Shown piece after piece: positions 1 to 9,849 of a DNA stretch of 64,000 nt; the stretch's first letter is position 1, and each line of letters begins with the position of its first letter. The stretch spans positions 61,773,903 through 61,837,902 of the forward strand of contig OW679197.1 in assembly GCA_940337035.1 (NCBI GenBank). The letters run 5' to 3'. The notes below the pieces were generated by a model. It did no database searches and had not been told where the DNA came from. It saw only the letters and a list, made by a program, of their open reading frames with translations. Source of the DNA: Agriotes lineatus. Lineage: Eukaryota > Arthropoda > Insecta > Coleoptera > Elateridae. The position numbers were made by a program, and so were the translations under genes.

Positions 1-2500
1 TTTATGGCTTACTGCGCTGCGCTGGGGGGAACACAGTACAGATTGAATTAATTGCAAGTCTGTTTGCGGAACAGAAGTACACGTGTGAAGGAATCATACT
101 AATCGAAGTATGTATCAGGTATTTTTAAAGTTCAGATATCGATCTACACAGTTTCACAATTTAAGTATATTACATAAGAAAACGTGCGTGTAAGGGCTAA
201 ACTTTAATACATGATGCTATTGAATTATAATTCGTCCAAAACGTAAAGTTTCGCCTCTTTGGACACATTTTGCTGTTGGTACATAAATTACTATTCTCTT
301 TTTTGCCCTAACTCGGTGCATTAATATTAATACTAGAAATTAAATATTTGAGACAAGGTAATAGTAAAGTAGTCTGTTCTGTTACTGAAAACTCGTATAG
401 ATTTCGGGAGTAAAGCTTTATTGTCACACGCCATTAAGTCACAATGCATCGCTGACTGCAGCTTTAAACCGCTATAATCGTTTCATACACTAATTCTAAA
501 CTAATTTGGTTTGACAAAAATAATTATTGAATTCTGCGGTTTAGATTTTATTTAAAAGAATATTGAATTATTACTTTTAACCATGAATTGTAGTAATACG
601 GTGAACAGATTTCCCAGCTTCAAATACAGAAGACGCTGTAAATATTGAAAAGTGGGAGATAAACGTGCAAATCTTGTTGAGATAAACTACTATCCATCAT
701 CATTGATTTAAAAACAATAAGAATAAGAAATAAAGCTGCTGTATTTTTCAAAGTTTAGGTCTTCGTTTGCCAGAAGTAGTTTAAAAACTCAACACAAGTT
801 TCACCTTAGTCACTAAATTAGCGTTCTAATGAAGCCGAATTTCCCCCTATAAGTTAAAATATGCTATTATTATTAATAATAATGGTTCCAGGAAGGCAAA
901 AAAAGAAACTGTTAATTTAAGTAAATTACGTTTTAGAAAAAACATTGTTGTTGTTGATGTGAGAAACTATTTCGGCCCATCTTCCATTTGGAGTAGTGTT
1001 ATTAGAAAGTTTCACATCTGTTTTTAGATGTAGGAGTCAATACTAAAATAAATCATCAAAAGAGTAGCAGAAAAATGGTGAGCTGGATCTCGGTTACTTA
1101 CTTTTGCCTTTAGCTAATAATTTCGCTATAAAAATAGGTTCTAAGTATTTGTTTTACAACAGAATAATAAAAAAGGCACATAATAATAATAATAATATTT
1201 AAATTGCTATATAATTATAACTAAAATATTGACTTCAAATACGACGACAGCCAAGAGGCATTTAAATTTCTTGAAAGAGCTACTAAATTGTAAATAGAGC
1301 AAGACACAAATTTAAGTGGTAGCATTTCGAACATAAACCGAGATTTACGCATGCAAGCACTTAAAAAATGCAAATTTGCGACGCGAAATGCAAAATTTCC
1401 ACAGCATGCAAATGTCACTCAAATACATTTTATTAGGAAATGCAGAATTCGTTACGATATCTCAAACCGTGGGACAGGCAGTCTTTAGCAGTCTACGATA
1501 TGTAGAACCTTCGAGAGAGAGAGAGAGATAGAGAAAGAGGGGCGTCGTCGCCAGATCAGAGAGAGATTATCATGAGTAACAAAAAATTCCTTGGGTGGGG
1601 GGATGCAATAGGAAATGTGTGGTGGCGTGAAATGCATCCAGATCTATGGAGGGATTTTGCAGACGTGTGATATTTTAATCCGATATAATATCGCTATTTG
1701 GGAATCGACGGTAAAGGTCAAACGCTAAAGCACTGAAACCTCAATTGTCAATTTTTGCTGCACCATTTAATAAATCAGAATTAAATTGAGTTGCCATATA
1801 GCTGGTAATTAATACATGCAAAATACCACACACACTATATACCAAATCATTATTCCAACATAATGAAACACCTCCGACTGAATTTCGATAAATCACCAAG
1901 TTGCTTCAGTGACACCTTGGAGAGTCGAGAGTCACATGCGAACTTGCTTAGTAAACCCCGACTGCCGATCGAAAGACGAAATTTGGCTTCTTTAGTCTCC
2001 TCTCGCAAGGACAACGACAGAAAAAAATAATTCTCCACAAAACCATGCAGGCTTTAATTTCAAGAAACGCAGTCTACCCGCTCGCGCGGAGTGCAGGGCT
2101 AGATGTAATTCTTTAATACAATATCTGCGAAATATCTAGCATTCTAGCGTGAAGTCCCGCTGCAAGCGCAAATAAAATAGTTAAGTAAATATAAGATAAT
2201 TTTGTTAAATAGTAAAACAATGGAGTATTAGATGATATGGAATGAGCGACAAGAGTTTGAAATAAAAGCTACCTTGTAATCAAAACGTTAGAGGAAGGTT
2301 GTCGAAAAAGATAAACTAAACGATTTAAATGATAAAAGGCATAATAATGTAAGGGCAATGCAAGAACCCAAAAAGTATGGGTTCCTAACACGGTAAGCCG
2401 AGGTTGGCGATAATCGACCTCGGTGATGCCAGAGACAAGCGAGAAGGTGTTGGCAGTTAGGCACGCACATAGGAAGCTGGGAATATCAGATTTGACATGA
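1..2500. other. AT-rich non-coding DNA, no gene recognised
   Basis: I see no coding region, RNA gene or transposon protein here. Only short open frames without recognisable motifs occur. Simple-sequence tracts are present: an ATA-type run near 1183-1199 and a GA-rich run at about 1511-1540. Confidence 0.5.
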
Positions 2501-2519
2501 AAAAAGGCATGGGAAAGAA

Positions 2520-2910
2520 GATAAGTGAAGAGCTGCCCAAAACAATTGTAGTATAGAAGAAGAACAAACCCGATTACGAGAGAGATATAACCGAGAGGTC
2601 AAAGGAAAAGCAAAAGCAGACAATCACGACATATTGAAGAATTGACCGAAAAGTCTCGCTGTGCAGCAAGCAGAAACGGTATTAGACAGTTGTAGAAAAT
2701 CACTAAATTACTCAACAGGTGGTGCAAGCATTTTAATAAGGATTTCCATTACAAAACCTCCGAAGATCGTGTGCAAAAATCTACTTAACAGGATGCTCTC
2801 GAATTAAGGGTAAACTTCAACACACCAACGAAGACAGAAGTAATTAAAATGTTGAAGAATAGCAAAAGCCAGAGAACCGTGTAATGATATATTTGTTAGC
2901 CACTCTGTCA
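2520..2910 (+). pseudogene. LINE relic, endonuclease-RT linker region
   Basis: Conceptual plus-strand translation across several frames resembles the linker between endonuclease and reverse transcriptase in RTE-type non-LTR retrotransposons. I read a segment like EELTEKSRCAASRNGIRQL, then a decayed RW..HF motif, then a KTEVIKMLKNSKSQ stretch where the family has its conserved lysine-rich element ahead of the RT domain. Stops and frameshifts are frequent. The reverse transcriptase at about 4600-5895 on the same strand is probably the rest of the same insertion, separated by a later oppositely oriented LINE fragment. The fragment is far too broken to be functional. Confidence 0.5.
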
Positions 2911-3269
2911 AGACGTTGAATTTAAATGACATAACTGGTACGCCTTAGTATTTTTATAAATTATTTACCCTATTTGTCTACGTTGCTAGCTAAGTATGCA
3001 TGGATTCTTAAATATCCCAGTTGTCATTGCGAAAGATCAAGTTTGCCTGCACGCGAATGCTTATCGCTGAAACTGCAAACATTTATGGTAACACTTACTT
3101 TGAAATGGTCAAGGTTTGAGAATTGCAACTTTGCGGATCGGGCTTGCCCTGGATTGCGTCATCGACCCTGGCGTAATTACGCGTAGAATTTTAATTCGAA
3201 TTTATAAATAGAAATCACTTTTGCAATTTCAAAAGCACTACGAAATTTCTCCGAGCTCATACTTTCATT

Positions 3270-3850
3270 AATAATATGTTATAATGGTTCAATTATTGTC
3301 CCAATATTTTCTTTGATAAATTTCGAACTAATATTATCACACCCTGGAGCGAAACCTCCCCTTAAATCTCTAACAACTTCAAACACCTGCTGACGTGTGA
3401 CAGGCTGCAGCTCAAACCGGGGTCTACAGCGCGGTCGGCGTTCTCTACAACAGCTGGCCCGCAAGCACTTAGGGAACCGGCCAGGTTTGCTCCGACATTC
3501 GAAAAAAGCATTAAAATAGTTGCTGATGTTTTTATTAGGTCGGGAGTGACAGCGTTGCTATTTTGAATAAAATGTACAATAAGAAACTGCTAATTACTTC
3601 CCGGCCTCCCCGCCAACTCAAGACCAGACCAAAACTTTTTAAACTTACATCCAGCATCCCTTAATTTAGCTTTGTAATAATCATATTTAGTTTTGCGAAT
3701 CAGTTTTGTATCCCGTTTCTGTGTTCCAAATATTCATTTTGTAATCTCACATTAAAAGGCTGTTTTTCAGTTATTTTATTGATTTGCTTCTAATTCTTAT
3801 TAATTTGACAATTCCAGCCGTTATCCATGGTTTTATTATTATAGTTTTAG
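3270..3850 (-). pseudogene. 5' RT fragment of a non-LTR retrotransposon
   Basis: Reading the minus strand from about 3725 gives a linker segment, RDTKLIRKTKYDYYKAKLRD followed by KKFW, typical of the region between endonuclease and RT in Jockey/CR1-like elements. After a stop and a frame change, 3464-3279 reads VFEVVRDLRGGFAPGCDNIS and then SSKFIKENIGTIIEPL. That is the conserved N-terminal RT block, in which such elements show 'pG.D.is..fik'. The fragment ends before the catalytic DD motif. It sits inside the older plus-strand LINE relic and interrupts it. The clade cannot be fixed from this portion alone. Confidence 0.7.
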
Positions 3851-3899
3851 AATGAAAATAGTTTTGATTTTTGGTGCGTTATACATAGTGGACTGTATA

Positions 3900-4590
3900 A
3901 TGCTGGTAAAAGCCTCAACGCTCAGCTAGTTACAATCCAACCCCATAGAATAACATGAACATATAATAACATCCGATAATTATAAAGGCAGAAAAGCTCT
4001 AGCTACTAAAAGGAGAGATATGAACATGCAGAAACTACAAGCTTTGTATGAGATGTCCAGAAACGGCCATAATTACAACTTAATGTAGTGTCAACAACAC
4101 CGACATAAACGCAAAGCGAGTCTACAGCTTGAATCGGTGAAGCTCAAAGAGCTTCAGTTCCCTGACTATTTACCTGATGTGATTGGAGAACTTTTTTTAG
4201 AGCTGAGATACGACTGACCCACGAAGATGATCGCTGAGACGACAGAGATGCGGAAATTTGACGTTGAACGTTGATTGATCATAGTCGATTGTTAGGAACG
4301 GCGGTACTTAACTCAGAATAATAGGACCGACCAACATGTTTACGCAGTTCAAAGTTTATTACAAATCTGGTTAAATATCGACCATGTGCTTACGGTAGAA
4401 CTGATTAACTTTACTGCGATGGTCACTAACAGCCTCCACCAAGGAGGCTAGACCTCTGCAGCTTTCTTTTTTCGAGCCGGGTGCTGAACTGATATGAGAA
4501 GGGAACCATTTGCTGGTTTCTGCCTGGCGCTCAGCCTAAACATCCCCGCTTATGGGGCGAGATGCAGGCGTGTTAGCCGAAACGATCCGC
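3900..4590. other. No assigned feature between LINE fragments
   Basis: This stretch separates the minus-strand LINE fragment from the plus-strand RT relic. It has scattered short open frames but no motif I can place. It may be decayed LINE sequence or a later insertion. Confidence 0.35.
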
Positions 4591-4599
4591 GGTAGCAAA

Positions 4600-5895
4600 C
4601 ATTTAAAATATCATTATAAGGAATGAGACAATGTGGAAAATCCTGAAAACCGATTACGGTGCGACCGCAGAAAGGCTACTACAACTGTTCAAAGAGGTAT
4701 AAACGAATGAACACTTTACGTAAGATTGGAAGAAGGAAGTTGTCGTAAAAATATCTTAAATGGCAGATCTCACAGACTGTAACAACTGGGCGGCATAATT
4801 CATCTCCCAACGCCCAGTTAGACCGTTTTGGGAATAACACTAGAGTGGATAAGAAAATAAATAAAATGCAAGTTCCGAAAAGAACAAGAAAGATTTAAAG
4901 AGAGTAGATCGTGTACTAACCAAATCAATACCTTGAGAGTTAACATTGAGCAATCCATGAAATGACAGTCACTATCATAGTTCGAGATACTTTGAAAAAG
5001 CGTTCGATAGTGTAAAAAAAGAAGACATTTGGAAGGCAATGAAGTACTATGGAGTGGTCCGGAAGATCATCGATCCAGTAAAGATGTCATACCGTGAGTA
5101 CCACTGCCAAATGGAATGCCATGGGAATCTATCCAAATCGATTACTATAGCTTTTGGAATACGCCAGAATTATATGCTGTCAGCGATACTCTTGCTTCTG
5201 CATTAGATTAGGTCATGCGCAACAAATCGAGAGGAAATCAATGGAGACTGATGGAGAGACTTTATGATTTGTATTGCATATATGATATCTGTCTCATCTT
5301 GATCATTTTCAGAGACATGAGTATTAAGATGAATACCTAACGCAGAACCTATTATTCTTACAGAGCTCATCCACCAAGTGGGAAGTTTCTGCCACTTTGG
5401 GAGTGTGATCACTGTCAGGGAAGAAGCCAAAGAAGCTGTTCGTAGCCATATTCATAAAGCAAAGAAAGCCTTTGCCCAGCGATTCCTGATCTGGAGAACG
5501 CGAATATGTTGTTGACGACTAAGCTTGGGATCTTCGAATCAGATGTAAAGAGTGTCCACTTCTATGGCTGAAAACTGTAACAAATTAGAGGTAAAATTAA
5601 GAGCATGGTGCAGTCCTTTATTAATAGATCTTTGACGAGTATCTTTGGTGTACGGTGGCCAGACAACAAAAGCATCTCGGACTTATATTGGGATGTGAAC
5701 TCGGTTGCTTCCCAGTTAAGCTCTAGAATGCAAGAAGGTGGGGAACGGAAAAAAACACGACCGAGCAGTAAAACAACATAATTGAAGCTATCAGTGATTG
5801 GAAAAACATGGAGGTTAGCCAAGACAGTCGTGTTGTAGAGATCTTTTGTCGAAACCTAGTGCTCCCAGAGGTGTAACTTGATTTAAGTCAAGTTG
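4600..5895 (+). pseudogene. LINE relic: reverse transcriptase to C-terminus
   Basis: Plus-strand translation with several frame changes follows the RTE-like order. First a segment ending DWKKEVVVKIS with a decayed 'DL..CNNW' block (about 4700-4800). Next is FEKAFDSVKKEDIWKAMKYY (about 4990-5050), covering the first catalytic aspartate region. Then KSITIAFGIRQNYMLSAILL (about 5135-5190), where the family normally has GVRQGC.LSP; Q-N replaces Q-G. Next come MRNKSRGNQWRLMERL, a tail region resembling 'NVKSVLLYG', and RWPDN at about 5655. The YADD region is unreadable. Stops and frameshifts make this a pseudogene. The 3' end falls just before the HINE-like element begins. Confidence 0.75.
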
Positions 5896-6062
5896 AGTAG
5901 CTATGTTTCTGCCTACTAGTCAGCGAGACAAATGTCTCATTTAATAAAACGAAAAAGACCGTTTTTCAAATAGAACGCGTATTAAATAAAAACAATATTT
6001 TTTAAAATCACGTGATTGAAATTCTGTTCCTGACCTAACATGACCATTCCAAACATATAACT

Positions 6063-6881
6063 TTAATAACTTTTTTCTCTATCTCTTACGGTTTGGCTGC
6101 TGAAACAGCGTCCCGGACGGACCAGCGTCCCGGACGGACGGAAATCACGCAATTTCTCGAAAACCGGAAGTGTCACGTGACTGAAATTCGGTTCCTGACC
6201 TGACATGACCATTTCAAACATATAACTGTCATAACTTTTTTCTCTATCTCTTACGGTTTGGCTGCTGAAACAGCGTCCCGGACGGACCAGCGTCCCGGAC
6301 GGACGGAAATCACGTGATTTCTCGAAAACCGGAAGTGTCACGTGACTGAAATTCGGTTCCTGACCTGACATGATCATTCCAAACATATAACTGTCATAAC
6401 TTTTTTCTCTATCTCTTACGGTTTGGCTGCTGAAACAGCGTCCCGGACGGACCAGCGTCCCGGACGGACGGAAATCACGCAATTTCTCGAAAACCGGAAG
6501 TGTCACGTGACTGAAATTCGGTTCCTGACCTGACATGACCATTCCAAACATATAACTGTCATAACTTTTTTCTCTATCTCTTACGGTTTGGCTGCTGAAA
6601 CAGCGTCCCGGACGGACCAGCGTCCCGGACGGACGGAAATCACGCAATTTCTCGAAAACCGGAAGTGTCACGTGACTGAAATTCGGTTCCTGACCTGACA
6701 TGGCCATTCCAAACATATAACTGTCATAACTTTTTTCTCTATCTCTTACGGTTTGGCTGCTGAAACAGCGTCCCGGACGGACCAGCGTCCCGGACGGACG
6801 GAAATCACGCAATTTCTCGAAAACCGGAAGTGTCACGTGACTGAAATTCGGTTCCTGACCTGACATAGCCATTCCAAACAT
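6063..6881 (-). other. Open frame of 272 codons through the 165-bp array
   Basis: Because 165 is divisible by three, one minus-strand frame stays open through five units, giving a 55-residue protein repeat containing SGQEPNFSHVTLPVFEK and TLVRPGRCFSSQTVRDREK. Copy B at 24.0-24.3 kb keeps the same frame open over its shorter array. I recognise no domain, signal peptide or cofactor motif. The open frame may be only an arithmetical result of an indel-free 165-bp unit that happens to lack stops in this frame. No promoter or start context points to translation. I do not call it a gene. Confidence 0.4.
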
Positions 6882-6962
6882 ATAACTGTCATAACTTTTT
6901 TCTCTATCTCTTACGGTTTGGCTGCTGAAACAGCGTCCCGGACGGACCAGCGTCCCAGACAG
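6063..6962 (-). repeat. Exact 165-bp tandem array
   Basis: A fixed landmark (the C just before the run of six T) falls at 6070, 6235, 6400, 6565, 6730 and 6895, so the period is exactly 165 bp with no indel in five intervals. Units differ only by point changes, such as CACGTGATTT in one unit where the others read CACGCAATTT. Each unit contains the direct subrepeat CAGCGTCCCGGACGGAC. Homogeneity implies recent amplification or conversion. Confidence 0.95.
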
Positions 6963-6979
6963 ACAAGTCTATTAGATAA

Positions 6980-7384
6980 AGGATTTGTTATGTAGCAAGA
7001 CTGACATTACCGAGGCGTGCTATAATGGAAGGAGAAATAGTAGTTTGTATACCAAGGCACTGAAGTATAACTTTTTTATCACGAATGTGGATTTAGTTGC
7101 CGAGGCCCGTAGGGCCAAGGCAAATAAACCACATGAGGGATAAAAAGAAACTTCAGTGCCGAGGTGTACACTATGTTTTATTTGAAATCGAGAAATCGTG
7201 AAATGACAACATTTTAATCAACTTTTGTAGGTTATGTTCGGTCGATTGACGTTTATCTGTCGCCTCGCCACCTACAAAAAAGTCGTAAAACAATGGATTA
7301 CTTCACTGCCGATTTCTCTTATTTTAATGACGATTTCGGCGTACTTCACTGCCGATTTCAAATAAACAATATTCCAAGTCTGAA
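6980..7384. other. Non-coding spacer with a short direct repeat
   Basis: No gene is seen. A short direct repeat around ACTTCACTGCCGATTT occurs at about 7300 and 7341. Confidence 0.4.
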
Positions 7385-7862
7385 CGAGGAAAATTATACC
7401 GATGGGGCCACAATTATATATAACAGCAATGAGATAACATGAATAAGAAAATATCAGGTATTGCTTGAGTAAGACAGAGATAAACATAGTAGCAATTATT
7501 CGAGTAGGCTTGAAGCTCATTTTAATTATGACGTTTGTCAAGTAAACATGCCTACTGGAATAATTTATCTGTATGGTCATCTCTTTCTCACTCAAGCATT
7601 CCATTTTGTTGTTCATGTTATCTCATTGCTGTTATATAACGGGTGTTCATAAACAGTCGTCATCCCAGTTGCTTTGAAAAACAAAATGTTATGTCTTTGA
7701 TTAATTCGTGCAACACAATGAAACGTCACTGAGTACTGTCATAGCGCATTTTTTCTCAATTTTAATAGACATACGTTTCTGAAGTCAAAACCTACTGGGA
7801 TGACGACTGTTTATGAACACCCGTTATAATTATGGCCCCATCGGTATATTGATTTTTTCCTC
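7385..7862. mobile_element. Foldback/MITE-like palindrome, interrupted
   Basis: The left half (about 7385-7505) and right half (about 7550-7635 plus 7829-7862) are inverted copies. For example ACCGATGGGGCC at 7399 is matched by GGCCCCATCGGT near 7854, and GCAATGAGATAACATGAA by TTCATGTTATCTCATTGC. The arms are roughly 125 bp and imperfect. The right arm is split by a separate 190-bp MITE, and removing that MITE restores the pairing. No coding capacity is evident. Confidence 0.75.
7637..7826. mobile_element. 190-bp MITE with TIRs, nested
   Basis: Terminal inverted repeats of about 33 bp begin TAACGGGTGTTCATAAAC and end with the complement ending CACCCGTTA. The left flank is TA (7635-7636) and the right flank is TA (7827-7828), consistent with a TA duplication as made by Tc1/mariner-type transposases. 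It lies inside the right arm of the surrounding palindrome, so it is the younger insertion. It is non-coding. Confidence 0.8.
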
Positions 7863-8309
7863 TGGCTCTGTAGTTCATACTTGGGCATTTTCAGTTCGTC
7901 TATTTATTTATTTTTTATTATATTATCAATTGCTAACTAGTTTGATATTCCTTTACTGTTGAACACCGAATGCTCCTAATTTTCTTGTCTATGTGCCCAA
8001 CTCTTCTGTTAAACTTCTTTAAAATCGCATCTCTGACTTTTCTATTCTTTGTTTTTGTTATTGTCCAACGTTCACTTTTATATATGCTGCACGGTAGTGA
8101 CATGTATGTAGTTAAATTTTTCCTCCTTTTTGTGTATGTTTATTTCTTGATGGCAAGACACTAGGGTTTTGAGGAAGTTATTTGCTGCCACTTATTTTAT
8201 GGTTTGGTTGTTAATAATTATTTGGAAACTAAGTATTCTACATTCTGAAAGTTTGTCAAGCCATTTTTTATTTTTCTTGAATTCCTAGAGTTACATTACC
8301 ATTTCGTAT

Positions 8310-9840
8310 AGTTTTGGGACAGAGTTGGCAAGCCTGCCTGTATATCGGGGCCATCTTAGCCATAATTTATCGCCTAACGCTTTAGCTTCTCGCATAAAAG
8401 AAAAATTCAGACACGAGCATGGCTTTTGGCTCCATTTAAAGGTTTAGCGCAATGCGCCAATCTTTACATCGTTGTCTCATGCAGCTGCGTGTCCTTCAGT
8501 TGGGAGAACGTCTATTTTCAAGTCATTCAAAATTTAGCCCATGAGAGCAAATAGTATAGCTTCTACCTCTGTCGCTTTTTATCGATCACGCGTTGTTGAC
8601 TCTGACGCGGCTTGCCTTAGCTTCCGTTTTTAGGCATTCAGTCTGGGCTCGTGGAAAAGTAAAGTCAACATAGTGTGTTTGGTGGGCGCCTTTACGCTTC
8701 AGGCGTGGAGGAGCCCGATATTCCTTTTGTGCTGGTGCAGCAGAGTTTCTTTGTGTCTTCTTCTTGCGGCAGACGGCGCTTGGCAAGCTGTGAGAGCTGT
8801 TTTGCTGGTGATGTCCGTTCGCGGGTTTGTGTTGGCCACTCATTAGTTATGGAGGCTCATTAGGCTTATTTTGTCCGCCATTTGTTAGACGGAATTCATT
8901 GCCGAGTGAGCTAATCAACAGCCACGCTGATATTTGTGTTTGCCAAGGGGGAATAACACATTCCACCCACGCCTGACGCACGGGACCATTCCGGACGTCA
9001 CTGTATTTCGCCCATGCCACGTTATCAAAAGTGTAGCGACAGTCGACGCTTGCACGCAGCGCACTACGCCCGTCTCGAGGCTAATCCTCAACTAAGGTAA
9101 CATTTGTGTTCTAAACTGTTTTGCTGCAAGCCAGCATGTTCTTGTAATTAAAACTCACATATTCGTGCCTGCCGTTCACTCAAGGCTTGGTACACTCAGG
9201 TACAAATTTTACGCTTGTGTAATACACTTGTGCGTCTAGCTCCTAGATAGGGCGTTTCCCAGCTGGGTTTATTCCGTTAAGCATTTATTCCTTTCACTGT
9301 GCCAAATTGATGTACGTGCCGACCACGTCGGCACAACTGTAAGTTTTCGGTCATATAAAGTGGCCCAATAGATGTATTAACTGATTAACGACTTATGATT
9401 TTTTCTATGTCTTGTGCATGTTTGTTTACAGGGTGACTTAGTCATTGTGTTAAGATCGATGTAAGGTAAGCCCCGGACGTGGTGAATGAGCGTTGCAGGT
9501 AGGTTGGCGCGCTTGTCGCTGCGCTGTGGCTTCCAAAAGTAGCATTTCATTATGTTTTGCCCCGTTTGACCTTCAAGGTTCGGTGAAGCGTGGGTCTCCT
9601 TGAGTTGGACCTTAAAAGGGGGCTATTTTATTTGGTAACACCCTATACATATCAACACGCTTGCCCTGTGGTGTCTCGTTTAGGACCACGTTCCCTCCCT
9701 GAGCGTATTTGAACCGCGGCCTTTAGTCTGTTTCTTACGATTTTCAGGGTAAGTGGGCACTTTTTCCGGACTTGTTTAGCATTCGGCACTCGCTCATCCG
9801 TGAGTGTCGTTAAATCAATTTGATAGTGTAACAAGTTATT
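8310..9840 (-). repeat. 1.5-kb dispersed repeat, copy 1
   Basis: The minus strand from about 9840 to 8310 aligns by eye with plus-strand 28436-30025. Both copies start with a ..ACASTATCAAAYTG-type sequence and share the segment around CGAGTGCCGAAT. They also share AACCAACCTACCTGCAAC-like and ACCTTACATCGATCTT segments, and both end near GATATACAGGCAG and CCAAAACT. Both contain an ATG followed by a frame starting M-S-G and then N-G-H-H-Q-Q (copy 1 from 8843). This could be the 5' part of a retroelement, with an untranslated leader followed by the start of a gag-like frame. I could not find LTR termini, and the class is unresolved. Confidence 0.6.
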
Positions 9841-9849
9841 AGCTTTGGT

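Larger units (their letters stand above)
5915..6978 (-). mobile_element. Helentron/HINE-like element with 165-bp repeats, copy A
   Basis: On the minus strand the element runs from a start near AATAGACTTGTC through about six 165-bp repeats, into a unique segment (about 5950-6000), and ends with the short hairpin GAGACATTTGTCTC followed closely by CTAG and a T. A terminal hairpin just before CTRR is the hallmark of Helitron 3' ends. An internal minisatellite with subterminal palindromes is characteristic of Helentron-associated elements (HINEs). The same start, repeat, unique 3' segment and hairpin occur in copy B on the opposite strand at 23.79-24.49 kb, which fixes both boundaries to within a few bases. 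No Rep/helicase gene is present, so it would be non-autonomous. The class assignment is inference. Confidence 0.6.
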
